Shown piece by piece: positions 9,990 through 22,049 of a stretch of DNA of 64,000 bases. This DNA is from Muscardinus avellanarius. Taxonomy: Eukaryota; Chordata; Mammalia; Rodentia; Gliridae. The stretch spans positions 25,722,616-25,786,615 of the forward strand of contig OY726571.1 in NCBI GenBank assembly GCA_963383645.1, in the 5' to 3' direction. The notes under the pieces are model-generated. The model saw only the letters and a program-made list of their open reading frames with translations, did no database searches and had not been told where the DNA came from. The first letter of the stretch is position 1; every line of letters begins with the position of its first letter. The position numbers were made by a program, and so were the translations under genes.

Positions 9990-10981
9990 GAAGGGGAAAG
10001 CAAGAGAGAAAGGGGTGCAGTCCCTAGCTTAGATGCTGGCTTGGGAACCCCCAGTTCTCCCTGGCTGAACTAGTGTGGCCTCTGGCGTGCTGCTCTTCAA
10101 AGGATAAATATTTGGATTTCTCAGAGTGCCCAGGGAAAGGAGATGATGCTGGCTGGGAGCTGCCCTGGAGAAATCCTAGTAAAGGACATTTTTCTGTGTT
10201 TCCTTTGAGGCTGAGGGCTGAGAGCAGGTCTAGAGACGCCTTTGCAGCAGGACAGCCCAGGTTCATGAGGGGGTTTGTAATCCTGCATCCACAGTCTTTC
10301 TGTGGCTGATGCGGTGTACCCTCTGTACCGCCTGCTTCCTTTACCTCCAGCCAAACCAAGATGGGACTCAAACATTTATTTTGTGCTCATGTCTCATGTC
10401 TCCTTCTTCTTGCTCTGTAAAAGAGTCAAAGAGCACGAGAAAGGCTGGGCATGCCCTTGCAAACATTTTTGGTCTTGCGAGACCTTACTTTTAAAATTAA
10501 TCCGGTTTAAACTAAACATTTTTTAAAAACATGCCAGCCTGTTTTTCGGGAAAATACAGATCTTTTCGAGGTATTTATTATTTCAAAGGCAAGGGCAATT
10601 TTGTATCTTGTGTTTTGCTCATGGGAACTCAAAAATAAACTGGACCTGAAAAGAGCCAGGCCAGAAGGCCATAAACACACATTTTATATTTACAAGAATT
10701 ATGGCTCAATTCCCTTTATCATCTTTCAAATCTCTTTTCACCTTGTTTTCCTAAGGAAAGTGGTAGAAATGATGTTGAGCTTCCCCTGAATAGCTATACA
10801 AAAATGAACTCCAGAGTGTGCTAAGATTCCCAGAAAGACTATCAGACCCAGGAGGTGACAGAAAACTGATGTATTGGGTGAAGATGTCATCTCAGCCCTC
10901 CCTGGGTCCCAGAATGTTCAGGACACCCAGAATAAGACATATCATCTGAGTAGCTGGGAGGGCCTCCCTCTATCTGGGCTT

Positions 10982-11019
<38 letters not shown>

Positions 11020-11490
11020 TTCCTCTCTTTCTTGTTTTCCTTTTTGGCAAATTGTTGTCAGACATGGTAAGTGACAGTGGCTCAGAGTGTACATCTACAA
11101 AATAAAATCAAGTTCCATTGGACTTTTATGTCTATTTCAAAAACGAAGGGCATCAAAAGCTGCCTTTGACTCTTATGTGGTTTTATCTCTGCTGAGCAAT
11201 TTTGTCTTAGATTTATTTTTTGAGGGGGAGCAGGGTGGGGTATTTGGGGAGTGGGCCCTTTTCCGTCTGGTTCCCCATCCCCAGCTATTTGGAGATGGAG
11301 GGGGAGGGGCTGGTCCAACTGCCCTGAGGCCCTGGAGGGGCTCAGGGAATGGCTTGGATTGCTCCTGAATCCTTCAGTCTAGTTCTGACTGAGAAGGCAG
11401 AGGGGATAATCAGGACTTACTGTCTATACCCTTCTCCTTCCTTCCTCTTTTCTTTCCTCTCTCCCTCCTTTCTCCTTTACTGTCTTCCTT
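9990..11490. promoter_or_regulatory. Candidate cardiac enhancer interval
   Basis: By distance from the proposed start (2.7-4.2 kb upstream) this corresponds to the mouse interval reported to hold the GATA-dependent Hand2 cardiac enhancer. The sequence is SINE-free. GATA-type YTATCW sites occur near 10716, 10842 and 10969, and 10,440-10,740 is AT-rich with conserved-looking segments. Assignment is by position, not alignment. Confidence 0.3.
10980..11015. repeat. (TTTA)n microsatellite
   Basis: About nine TTTA units, uninterrupted, in otherwise repeat-free DNA. Confidence 0.93.
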
Positions 11491-12047
11491 CCCTATCAAT
11501 TTGCCTTCTAGCAATGTTTGGATTTACATTTTTTCCCTTTTCTGTCACTGAACCTCTGAGACAGGTGTGAAAGAATGGACTACAGATTCATCCCTAAGTA
11601 TTTTTTTTTTTAAATCACACTATCCAGAATTACAGGCAGTAAAAATCTTCATTTTCTCCAAATAATCCATGACTTGATTTCCATATTAACTTAAATGTGT
11701 TGTTCTGGAGAATTTTTATTGGTAAGGAAGGACCAAGTACTTTGACAGGTATCCAGGTCTATCTGGAAGTCTAAAATACTTATTCAGGCTAAAGACAACC
11801 TAAGATTATGCCATAAGAGGGCCTTACAAGAGGCAGTATGAATATATATGTATATATATATATATAGTGTCATAAATGCTGTAGTACTAATTGTAAGAGA
11901 TATGCTAAATCTGGTCTTTGCTAATCTTTGCTTTTTGTAGTAGAAGGCAGAGTTTTGATCAAAAGTGACACAAAAATATCCCATAGGATTTATGTTAAAC
12001 ACCCACATTATTGTTTGAAGCAAATTACATACATATAGAAGTATTTT
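11491..12047. other. Intergenic / lncRNA intron, no gene seen
   Basis: AT-rich DNA with a short (TA)n at about 11840-11866; nothing else recognised. Confidence 0.5.
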
Positions 12048-12131
12048 GGGGCTGCTAGTGTAGCTTAGTGAGAAAGTATATACCTAGCCTGTGCCACACC
12101 CTGGGTTCCATTCTAAGCACTGAAAAAAAAA
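12048..12131 (+). repeat. ID-like SINE monomer
   Basis: GGGGCTGCTAGTGTAGCTTAG ... CCCTGGGTTCCATTCTAAGCACTG followed by an A-tail. A diverged tRNA-derived ID half without the 7SL half. Confidence 0.75.
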
Positions 12132-12294
12132 TTGAAAAACTAAAAATAATTTAAAAGAAATGTTTTCTTCAAAGCCGGGAGGGAGTCACTTGGAATTCAG
12201 TTGAAGAAGTAAATGTGACTTTTATATATGTATGATCTATGGGAATAAAATCAGTGAACTTCAACTAGCATTCAATGTAGTCTGGGGTTCAGAA

Positions 12295-12800
12295 TAAAAT
12301 AGCAATGAAAGCGGCAACTTAAAATGTGGGGCTTTGGAGAAACCGTTCAGGTAACTGCAAGATTGGCTTCTGACTTGGGGCCTCAGTGCATTCCGGGTAA
12401 TGGGGGTAACCGCGGGGTTGCGCTCATTCCTGGGAAAGTCTTATTTTTTATTCTGCAGTTTCCTTTGCAAATTCACATAGATAGATTCCTTTCCCTCGGA
12501 CAGTGTCTTCCGAGCCTTTTGCACATTCTTTTGCTTATAGACAAGGGACTTGAGCCAGAATGGTTAGGTTTCAGGTTAACAAAAAGAAACACTTTTATTG
12601 TCAATATTAATGGTAAACCTCAATTTTTACAAGGCTTGGGTTTAGCAGCATGAGCAGATCAAAAGCAGCTTGACTTGATTTTTCAATATTCTCTGGAGTT
12701 TAGACAATTAACTGCAATTTTGCCCTTAATGAAACAACGCAAGAAAGTTATAGCAATGTTAGTCTTTTGGCAGAGATTTTTTTTTAACCTGTACATAACA
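12295..12800. promoter_or_regulatory. Candidate conserved non-coding block
   Basis: Repeat-free sequence with TTTATTGTCAATATTAATGG (SOX- and homeodomain-like), AGATAG near 12480 (GATA) and several TTAAT/CAATTAA motifs. It resembles a developmental enhancer in base composition and motif clustering; conservation is not testable here. Confidence 0.3.
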
Positions 12801-14929
12801 TCTCAGCATCTAATGGATTTATTCACTCAGTTCGAGTTGAATTTTTGAAGGAACATTTCTTAAGAAAATGTGTGTGAGTGGAGCGTCCTCATTTGCAACG
12901 CCCTGACCTGCTGCAGTGTGTGCATTCCTTGCCTGCCTCTCTGGCCGGGTAAGGATCCGGCAGACTGAGGTCTCCTTGGTAATTTGGGTACACCAAGTCT
13001 CCAGTTAATGATAGATAATCAGCCTTTGGGTCATTCGGTCATTCTCTTATTACAAACCCCTCCTGCTCTCTCTGATCTCCTTTCAAACTAAATTTCACAC
13101 AAACAAATAAAGCAAGACAGGGACAAGTTCTTAAAAAGAGAAGGAGAAATATTAGAAACTTCTGATACAGAACTCTAAACAAGGAAAGGCAAGCTAAAAG
13201 AGAATAGGAAAAGAACATCTTATCAAAACGAACATGCTGTGTACAAAGCATTAAAAGAAAATGCTCTGGTTTCTGTTAAAGTGACAGAAAATTAAAATAA
13301 AAATAATTGCAGGCAGAAGAGTTATAATATAAACAGAGAAGGCAGAATGCTTGCTGGGAATGCCCAGCACGAGGAGGCTAATTTGTTGGTGCAGATTATG
13401 GATTCTGCGCTGTGATTGGAGAAGCACTACCTTGTTCCATTTTCCAGAAGAGAATGGTTTTCTTTTTAATACTTGTGTGGGTGCCCACTTAAGTGAACAT
13501 AGGCCAAAACCTCGAGGAACCAAAAGAAAAAAAAATAGAGTTGCATTCTGAGTGCTCACAGAGCATCCAACTTCAAATGAAGAAATTGGTTAGGCACAGA
13601 AAAAAAAAAAAAAAAACGAATTCCATTCAGAATACATTTGGAGGCTTCACTAAATGGGTGTGACTGATAGTTTCCCCTCTCATTCTTAGGGAAGTACAAC
13701 TGAAACCAGTCTTCCCAACCCTCTGTGTGTGGGCGTCTTCGCGTTCCCAGCCTACATCTGCCTGTGACTTCAGAGGAAACTTCAGATTGGCCAAGGTACA
13801 TCTCAGATCCCAAACCTCTGGGAGAAGGCGGGAATGTGTGGCTCTGGTAGTTAGGCTCTCAGCTGAGAGCGCCCCTGGTGTCCTTTTCCTGTCTCTAACC
13901 CCATTGACAGTCCCCTTCAGTCTAACCCAGGGATCCAATGAGTCAAAGAGGACCTACCAAGTCACCCCCAAGCTTTAAGTTTCCAAATCCTGGGAGGGAT
14001 TCAAGTTTTGGCTCAGAGATTGATTAACCTGGAGTTCTCTCCAAACTAGAGGGGCAGCCAGGAGATGGCAGCAGGTGGTAGACTTCTGCCTTGTCCCCAG
14101 CTGTGGGACTGGAACCCCTTGATTTTGAACCCCAGCATCTCTGGCCAAAAAGCTCTCTTTGGTCTTGGGAAACTACACTTTTTTTGTTGCTCCCAGGCCC
14201 AACTTAAATGCTACCTCCCCTAGGTAGCCTTGGTAGCTACTCCTCTGCCCCTCTCCAAATCAAGCTTTTTCTTCTCTGAACTCCCTTCTGGGGCTCTCAT
14301 CCATAGTCTTTTTGGTAGTTTTTTGGACATACATCTGTCACCTCCTGTAACCTGTGCGTTCCCTGACAGTCCAACTAATGCATTGCACCAAAAAGGAGCG
14401 TTAAAGAGCCAGTGGAAAAGAGATTAGAGAAGCTCAGTATGCCAATTGTAATCAGGCCTGCTGGCTTTATTTTGAAAATGATTAGAGCTGGTAGAGGAGT
14501 TGAAAATGGTTTCTTAGGGAGCAGATGAACATCCCGAAGCATGAGGGAGAACAGGGTAAAGATTTTTTTTTTTTTTTGGACTGACTGGGTCTTTGAGTGC
14601 AGGTCCAGTGCTGGCCTGGTCAGGCCTCTGGGGTACCCACTCCCAGCATCCTGAGCTCTAGGGGCCGAGCTGGTAGGTTTGCCCTGGGTTCCCCACGGAC
14701 TGGCTGCAGGATCCTTCTCAGTGTCTCTAGGCCTTATTTCTCCATTTGGACAGTGGAGACAGTGGACACAGACCTCGGGGGTGTGGGGGCTAGATTAAGC
14801 GAGACCGAGGCGCACTCCAGAGGAAGTCCTCTGAGTTGAGTACTGCGCTCAATAAATATGCATGCATTTTTCTCTTCCAGCCTCTTCAGTCCCTCCAACC
14901 CCGACTCTTGGAGCTACCTCAAGACCCAG
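12801..14929. other. HAND2 upstream DNA, no gene seen
   Basis: SINE-free. 13,000-13,480 is AT-rich and conserved-looking. Homopolymer A-runs lie at about 13600-13616 and T-runs at about 14564-14577. No coding sequence was recognised. Confidence 0.5.
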
Positions 14930-15670
14930 CCTGACGGATGCCAGGCGGGCAAGCACGCCCCTCCTGGGTGCCTCCAAGCTGCATAAAACCCGGGCTCGGC
15001 GGGGATAGCGGGGGCTCAGCCTTTACTGGACTGTGGGCGCGGGGCTATAGGATTTAGACCTCCTGCGCTCCAACCATCGCGGGTGCTGCAGGGTCACGGC
15101 TTCCAGCCCCGTTTAATTCTTTTCTTGATCCCCACCTCCCTTTGCTGCTTCTGACCCGGAGGAGGCGAACTTGCCGGCCGCTCGCTCGCTTGGAGAGAGG
15201 CCCCAGCGGTGGGCGAGCGGGACCCTCAGCTCATCTTCCAGCGCCGTTCGCCGGAGGCGGGCAGGAAGGGGTTAACCAGCCCGGTCCCTCTCCCTCACCT
15301 CGGAGCCCCCGGTGCCGGGCGAAGGCCACCGCTTCCCTCTCGAGGTCTCATTAGGGAAACCCTCAGCGTTATTTTCAACATTTCCTCAATCAAGTGCCTT
15401 TAAATAGAGCTGCACAAACAAATTGGCGGCAAAAGCGTAGATCTTGTCACGACGGAGGCCAATTCAATATTTCAGCCTTGTTTACTTTGCAATTACGGGG
15501 TTGGCTTGTGGCTACGGTGCCACCGGGGCCAGTCTGCAGCACCCCGGGGAGGGCGGAGGACCGCGACCCGCGGAGCCGTGATGGGGAGCCAGGAGGGGGT
15601 GGCCCGGAGACCCCCAGTGCAGGGCGCCCAAAGGCGGGTGAAGGACTTGGCAGATTCCCACGGACTGAGC
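14930..15670. promoter_or_regulatory. CpG-rich block with TATA-like element
   Basis: A second CpG-rich region about 7.7 kb upstream of HAND2. GCATAAAACCCGG at about 14981-14993 is TATA-like on plus with a CG-rich downstream side, so a rightward start near 15012 is conceivable. It ends in an AT-rich homeodomain/FOX-motif segment. It could be an alternative lncRNA promoter or an enhancer. Confidence 0.4.
15350..15530. promoter_or_regulatory. Candidate enhancer core (FOX/homeodomain motifs)
   Basis: Contains AATCAAGTGCCTTTAAATAG, CCAATTCAATATTTCAG, a FOX site TGTTTAC and GCAATTAC, about 8.1 kb upstream of the proposed HAND2 start. The motif mix and position are compatible with the homeodomain-dependent branchial-arch enhancer known upstream of mouse Hand2; identity is not proven. 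Confidence 0.3.
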
Positions 15671-16349
15671 CGCCGAGGTGTATACAGTAACAATAAAGTG
15701 CGAACTCAAGGAAATCAACGCAGTGTCCCCCAGCAGCTTCGTTCGTTCCCACGCCCCTTCCTTCTTGTCTTCTTAAACTGCTACCCGTTTCTTAAGTCTA
15801 TGTTAGCAGTTACTAAACTTCCCTTTCTCCCTTCCCGATAAACTGCTAGCACGATTTGTTATATTTCCATAACTGCTTTATTCTTGTTTGACTTTTTTTT
15901 TTTTTTGGTATCAAGTCTCTTTATAAGAAATCGAGCCCGTTGGATGGGTTCTTGCAGGCAAGAGGTTGCCTTGGTATATACACTCTGCATTTTTTCTGGG
16001 AGGGTTTTCGTGTAAATCAGCCTCCGGTGCCTTTGGTCATCAGGCAGAAGACCACGCAGGCGGGGCTAGTGTGTATCAGAACAGCAGTTAACTCAAATCA
16101 GGTCCTGAGCCTTATATTTCACAGACAATTAAATCTTGGCTGCTGTTTAACAAAATTGTAATATTTACTCTACTCCATACTGCCGAGCACTTTTAAAGTG
16201 AAGCACAAATATTACATTTCAAAAACAAAATATGTTAATAAATCTCTCTTTATGGATACTTTTTCATAAGTGGAAACAACATGATATATATCCCTGACAA
16301 TCCCCACCCTTGTTTTCAAGTACAGCTGAAATTATAAAATATTCTCCCC
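15671..16349. other. Upstream DNA, no gene seen
   Basis: Begins with SOX-like AACAATAAAG near 15690; T-run at about 15892-15906. No repeat family or gene recognised. Confidence 0.5.
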
Positions 16350-16552
16350 ACCAACCCACATACAGGGAATGAACCCAGGGGTGGTGTATCACCAGATTGG
16401 TACTAGATGTAATCTGGACTTTTTAACTTTTTAATTTTTTATTTGAGACAAAGTTTGGTTAAATGGCCCCAGCTGGCCTTGAATTTGCCATCTTTCTGCC
16501 TCAGCCTCCCCAGTGCCTGGGATTAAAGGTATGTGGATTAAAGGCACCTGGC
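16350..16552 (-). repeat. Old B1-ID-type SINE, diverged
   Basis: Reverse-complement layout: GAATGAACCCAGGG (ID B-box side), then GAGACAAAGTTTGG and CTGCCTCAGCCTCCCCAGTG (B1 side). Clearly more diverged than the copies after 21 kb. Confidence 0.7.
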
Positions 16553-18659
16553 AAGACACTGTCTTTTAACATACATTCTTCATCTCCCTGAGGGAGTATA
16601 TGCATTTGTTACACTCAGTTGAGTTCCAACATTTCACACCTCACCCTGACCCATAGAATATGTAAAATTATTAAATAGTAAAATCTTGGATGTGAAGTTA
16701 ACTTTTTACGCGGATTCAAGAAAGATGGGTGTGACTTGGGTACTTATTTTATGATTTCATATTATTTTCATAATGAATACCCGCCTTCCTGTTCTGTTGA
16801 CTTCTGAAGGAAGTGGAACGTTGAGGCAGAGAAATATTTTTAGGAGGCTCTGGAGCACACATTAAAATGTGCTTCTTTATTATTTAAGAATGTGTAAGGT
16901 ATAGATCTACATTTATTTGTTGGTGGCCATAAACTAAATTCATAGCCATTCTGGCCAATAAGCAATCTCTTTCACACTTTTGTGTGAAACATTTTTGGTT
17001 CATAATCCCTCCTGGATTGTAGCTTCATGACTCTGTAACACCCTCCTATTGTACAATTTTGGCTTTGACACTTTTTAAAGCAAATCTCAGAAATGAGCGC
17101 TTAACAAATGCCCAGTGACAAAGCTACAATGTAATATTTGAAGTCCACACAGTCGAGCATACTGGTGTAAGCTTCTCGTTTCATTTTCTAGCCAACTGTT
17201 TGCTTTACTATTTCTAGAAATTAGAAGCAGTACCTAGAAAGGGTACCATTTCATAGGAATTCTCTTCTTACCAAAAGAATCAGTCTGGCATAGTATTCAA
17301 TGCACAAATTATACTATTACTTTCATGTGTGTTAATCTGTTTGGTATTAAAACTGCAAGTGCCTTAACCATTAACATGTTTTACCCCGCTACTTTCAAAT
17401 GGGTGATCTCAGATAATTACGAAGATGTTGATGTTAATCCCATGTTAAGTGAACAACTATGAAACTAACCTTAAAGCATTATTATTTTCATATAAATGCC
17501 ACAGACACAATTGTACAGGGAACATGATTACTTTTTATCTGACATTATTCTATAAGGATATGGCTACATTTATTTCTTTTAAAATCAGAGCAGTTTTCAA
17601 TTACTTTTTAACAGAACTTTTTCCCCCCAACATAGCATTTTGCAATGCCTATAAACCACTGCAACTTGATACTGACAGATATGTATTTTCTACATTATTA
17701 TTCATTAGCCTGTTTGCAAACTCACTAAAATAGGGTAATATTCATAAATATCAACATATAAGCAACAATTATTAGGTTCTACATATTTATTTAAGTAAGC
17801 CAATGTTATTAAAATTAAAAACATGTGCCTGGCATATAAACGCTTTTTTTAGGAATTCTTTTTTGGATGCACAGTTATTATTTTTTAAACTGACTCAGAT
17901 TTTCAAATACTGAGTTTTTTCCTCTGAACAGGCATTGCGTTGTTTTAAACAGTAGCTCCTGGAACAATATCTTCCTCAGTATTTTAGACTTTCAAACAAT
18001 TGGAATTGGATAAATGCTTTCAGCTGGGAGCACTTTCCTAATACCTTTGTAGGCAATAGGATTCTCTGTTTGTGCTGGGTGACGAACACACAGTATGTCT
18101 ACGCTTTGCAGAATCCTCCAGAAAATAGATTTTCTTCTCCTATGAGATGCCTGTGATCCATTTTTTTAAACGAAAGTTTTGCTAAAATATGAAATCAGAG
18201 AAAGTGCTCAAGTGCTTTTCTAACTCTACTTATGAAATGATGGCTTAACGAGATAGAAAAAAATAAGAGAAGGAATGCAGAAATACAACATATGAAGAAG
18301 TTTGCTTAGGTAGGATCTGACTTTCTTTGTCTGTAAACAGGAGAGTGAGGAGTTGGACCCATATAATCAAATAGACTGGTTTTTGTTTTCTTCAGTTGTT
18401 TTTAAATGGCGGAAGAAACCCAACCAAGGAAAATATAGTAATTTTTATATATGGGAACATACTAGCTTACGATGAGTTTTAATATTAGTTTTAAATATAG
18501 GCACCTTTACATAAGATGCAATTACTGTTTCTAAATGAAGGCATTGTGCAACAATTAGTGTAAAAAAGCACCTTTCCTTTAAACAGGGGTTAAACTGAAA
18601 TACTAAAATATATCCATGAGATTATTTCCACAAACTCCAACTTGCTGAAGAAAATGTGA
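16553..18659. other. AT-rich upstream DNA, no gene seen
   Basis: About 2.1 kb with no recent repeat. A short perfect hairpin lies at 16970-16989 (8-bp arms TTTCACAC/GTGTGAAA, 4-base loop). Scattered ATTA motifs; no coding or RNA gene. Confidence 0.5.
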
Positions 18660-19020
18660 AAAAGCTTTTTTTTTTCTTTCCTGGGAGAAATCAGGCAGTT
18701 TAACTGTTATTAATCTGGGGTAAATAAGGCAGGAAACTGCCTCCATGCATTTCTAGTAATTCTGCTTTTCCAAACATTGTTAAGTTCTGTGCATCTTGGG
18801 CTATTCAAGTAATGATGATGTCAGTAATCAAATTACAGAATCTAATCAAGTGACTATTTTTGCCTCATTACAAAATTTGTGTATCATCTTGGGCTGTTGA
18901 ATTGTTTAGTTGTTTGAATGCTGAATTTTTCTTTCTCTTTTTAAAAGAGAGTGATATTTAATAAAGTGCTTATAAAGATAAATACCATAGTTTATCAGAA
19001 ATAAAATAGTCGCAGTAACG
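18660..19020. promoter_or_regulatory. Candidate conserved non-coding block
   Basis: Clustered homeodomain-type motifs: GTTATTAATC, AGTAATCAAATTACAG (near-palindromic TAATCAAATTA), TCTAATCAAGTG and CTCATTACAAAATTTG. SINE-free. Looks like a developmental enhancer; conservation is not tested. Confidence 0.3.
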
Positions 19021-19338
19021 AAGTAGCATTTGAGCTTGTGTGCTGTGGACTGTGATTTGTGAATTATACTGCTTTTAAAATCATGACCTAGGAATTTATA
19101 ATGGGGACATAGAAAAAGAAAAACTCATGTCCTCAATTTACATAGCCAAGAACATACAATTATGTAAGGAACTTAGCCTCAGCAGCATTTCTCTATAGAC
19201 CTTGCCATTTTTTAAAAATTCATAGAATTAGGAGTGACGTTTGCATCTAATTGAGCCCTTCTTTTGCTTAAACATCCTATTATAACATGGTACTAATATA
19301 GCTACATTAACAATTGAAATTTTTTCTTAGTTGTACTT
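19021..19338. other. AT-rich DNA, nothing recognised
   Basis: No repeat family, ORF of interest or RNA gene. Confidence 0.5.
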
Positions 19339-19477
19339 GTGCGCGCGCTCTCTCTCTCCTCTCTCCTCTCTCCTCTCTCCTCTCTCCTCTCTCCTCTCTC
19401 CTCTCTCCTCTCCCCTCTCCCCTCTCCCCTCTCCCCTCTCCCCTCTCCCCTCTCCCCTCTCCCCTCTCCCCTCTCCC

Positions 19478-19532
<55 letters not shown>
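19339..19532. repeat. Polypyrimidine satellite: CTCTCTC / CTCTCCC heptamers then (CT)n
   Basis: After a short CGCGCG start, heptamers CTCTCTC repeat to about 19410, switch to CTCTCCC to about 19482, then run as about 22 CT units. Almost pure pyrimidine on plus for about 185 bases. The low-complexity frames here are not genes. Confidence 0.95.
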
Positions 19533-19534
<2 letters not shown>

Positions 19535-19937
19535 GGTAGCAATCTGAATATTTGGAAATAACCAAATCACACACTTTTTCTCATTGCTTTGAATGCTAAC
19601 AGTCTTCACCTATAGCCTTAGATGCATAGCAGGATGTATGCATTTTCTTGTGTTGTTATTTATGATCTGATTGTGTCAGAAAGGATTTAAAGCAGTTGCT
19701 TCAAGAATTGGTATGATGAACTTTTTGGAAACTATTTGTAATAGCAATTCTTATCAATGCAATCATAGTATACTCTCGACATTTAGAGCAAGATCAGTGA
19801 TCTGTTCTGGTAAATATGTTGATCCCAAGAGGAAGCAGAATCACAATTAAAATGCAATGAGTTTTTCAAATTACTTTTGTTGTAAAGAAATCCTAATGAT
19901 CACCCATAAAGTTATTACAGTGCACATAAATCGGCAT
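19533..19937. other. Nothing recognised
   Basis: AT-rich single-copy-looking DNA before a MIR element. Confidence 0.5.
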
Positions 19938-20195
19938 AACATCATGATTAAGAGCAGGGTTCCAAGAGTCAGAGACACAGTTTTGAATGTTGACTCCAAA
20001 AGCTATCAACTGCAGGATCTTGGAAAAATTATTTGGCCATTCTCCACTTTGGTTACCACATCCGTAGAAGGTGGATGTTAATCACAGACTCCGTCACATT
20101 GTCGTAAGGAACATTTAGTAAGATGATTCACACAAGGCTCTTAGTAGAGGGTCTGGAGTACAGAAAGTGCTTAATAGATGTCGGCAATTCTCTTT
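19938..20195 (+). repeat. MIR element
   Basis: Follows the MIR consensus order: ATTAAGAGCAGGG, TCAACTGCAGGATCTTGG, CATTCTCCACTTTGGTTACC, AACATTTAGTAAGATGATTC, AGAAAGTGCTTAATAGATG. Ancient tRNA-derived mammalian SINE. Confidence 0.8.
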
Positions 20196-21670
20196 GGCGT
20201 AGCTCTACAATCTTAAAGAATGGCACACTGCAGCTACCTTCCTGAGAGCTGTGGAGTGCGGGCATGTTGACAGCCATTGGACTTGATGAGATTTGTACAA
20301 GGAACCTGCTTTGGTGTACAGCCCTAGGGTTGACACAGCGAGCACAAAGCTTGTGCTGTCTTTAGAGGCTAAAGAAAGATACAGGGAGATGGTCTTAGTG
20401 ACAGCGACTCCCTGGATTGTCCGCGAGCGTCTAGCTTTATGTCACCTTTGTCATGTGCGGTATGGGTCTACTGATACCTGGCACAAAGATCTAAACAGGA
20501 GAAAATAATACCTTAAAGAAATATAATTCCATAGGTCAAAGGTCTTCCCACTTTTTATTTCAGCTCCCAGCAGTACAACATTTTAATTATTTGCAAACTT
20601 TACACCTGCATCCATTTACTGCTATATTATGTACATTACAAACATATGCAAAAATAAACGAACAAAGGGCAAAGATAAAGAATTAGACAATGGGGTAAAA
20701 TATTGAAGGTGATTTCAGCATTATCAATATAAAGACTTGGGCTGATCTCCTGTTGAATGCATGCCGCCAGTTTCTGCCTTATTTTGCGGCTGGCAAACGA
20801 TCCTGACTGTGCCGGGAGGTGGCAAGAGCTCTGCCATTCTCTTGCTGATAGTTCAGGCCTACATTCTCGGAATGAGCTTTAATGGAAGGTCTTTGCAGTG
20901 ATATTTTCAAGTCTGTTGTCCATGGTGAAGGCTTGTTTAGTTAGAAGTGGATAATATAATCTGCTTCTATCTACATGAATCAGGTAAACTGTAACACATC
21001 TTTGCCTCTGTGCGCTTGTGAGAGGGCCACGGCAGCTGTAGATGTAGGACCAAGCGAGGGTGTTGGTGCCGATGGTTGTATTGTGCGTTAGTGCCTCAGT
21101 TTCGACCACTTATAAGAAATCAAATATATAGGAAATTTCTAATATAGTCTTCTCACAACCATTCCTTGGAGTTCCGCCATCCTCTCCTCAGAGAGCAGTA
21201 TGATTTCTGCTGTTTCTCTATTTGATGTTCTATGACCACATGAACAAGACCTGTGGGTAGGCTGGGCTCTATTTTCTATAACTTACCTTCCTAGATTTCC
21301 ACACAGTATCAAGTGGCTCTACGCAGATCATTTTCGCATATTTCTTTCGTGTGAATTCAGCATCTCTGTGAGGCAGGAGAAATAGGGTGATTCTGTTCAT
21401 TCTCAAGATGAGAGAGATGAAGTATCAGTGGAGATATGAAATGATCATCCAAGGGTTCATAACTGGTGAGCAGAAGGCCTGGTCAGAATTTGCTTTTTAA
21501 AAGCAATATTACGGTATTTTTATTTTACCAGGTTTCCTAGTTTTAAAAACAATATTCATATTCATCTGAGCTGAAAAGAGACAGAGCTATAAAACAAAAC
21601 AGAAGTGATGTCCAAGTGATGTTGGGAATGGATTAAAAGGAAGCACAGATAGTATGTAAGAATCAAATAA
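20196..21670. other. Intergenic, no gene seen
   Basis: Repeat-poor. 20,560-20,900 is AT-rich then CpG-bearing. 21,360-21,480 faintly resembles MIR/L2 tail sequence. No RNA gene or coherent CDS. Confidence 0.5.
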
Positions 21671-21858
21671 ACTGGCTGTGGTGGGGTACACCTGAGGTCT
21701 CATTATTTGAGAAGCTGAGACCGGAGGATTACAGGTTCCAGGCCAGCTTCAGCAATTTAGTGAGCCCATCTGCAACTTAGTGAAACCTTGTTTCAAAATA
21801 AAATAAAAAAATATGACTGGGGTTCAGATGTGGAACATTCCTGAGTATAATTCTCAGC

Positions 21859-21862
<4 letters not shown>
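21671..21862 (+). repeat. B1-ID dimeric SINE (diverged)
   Basis: GGCTGTGGTGGGGTACACC ... AACTTAGTGAAACCTTGTTTC, A-rich linker, ID half ending TCTCAGCAA, then a CA-repeat tail. Confidence 0.88.

Positions 21863-21908
<46 letters not shown>
21861..21908. repeat. (CA)n microsatellite at SINE tail
   Basis: About 24 CA units grown from the A-rich tail of the preceding SINE. Confidence 0.95.
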
Positions 21909-21911
<3 letters not shown>

Positions 21912-22049
21912 GGAGGAAGGAAAGGAACATTTATTGAGCACCTATTGTAGCCTGTGTTCTTTATACACATAATCCTTTTCATATAGTTCTTAAGTTGCAA
22001 GTAGCTTGAGGCTTAGATATACTAAATGTTTGTCTAATGTATGTAACTT

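Noticed and set aside
19339..19532. CRISPR-like regular repeats
   Set aside because: Heptamer microsatellite in mammalian DNA; no spacers or palindromic repeats.
19307..19609. Arg-Glu and Ser-Leu repeat frames
   Set aside because: Translations of the CT heptamer satellite, not proteins.
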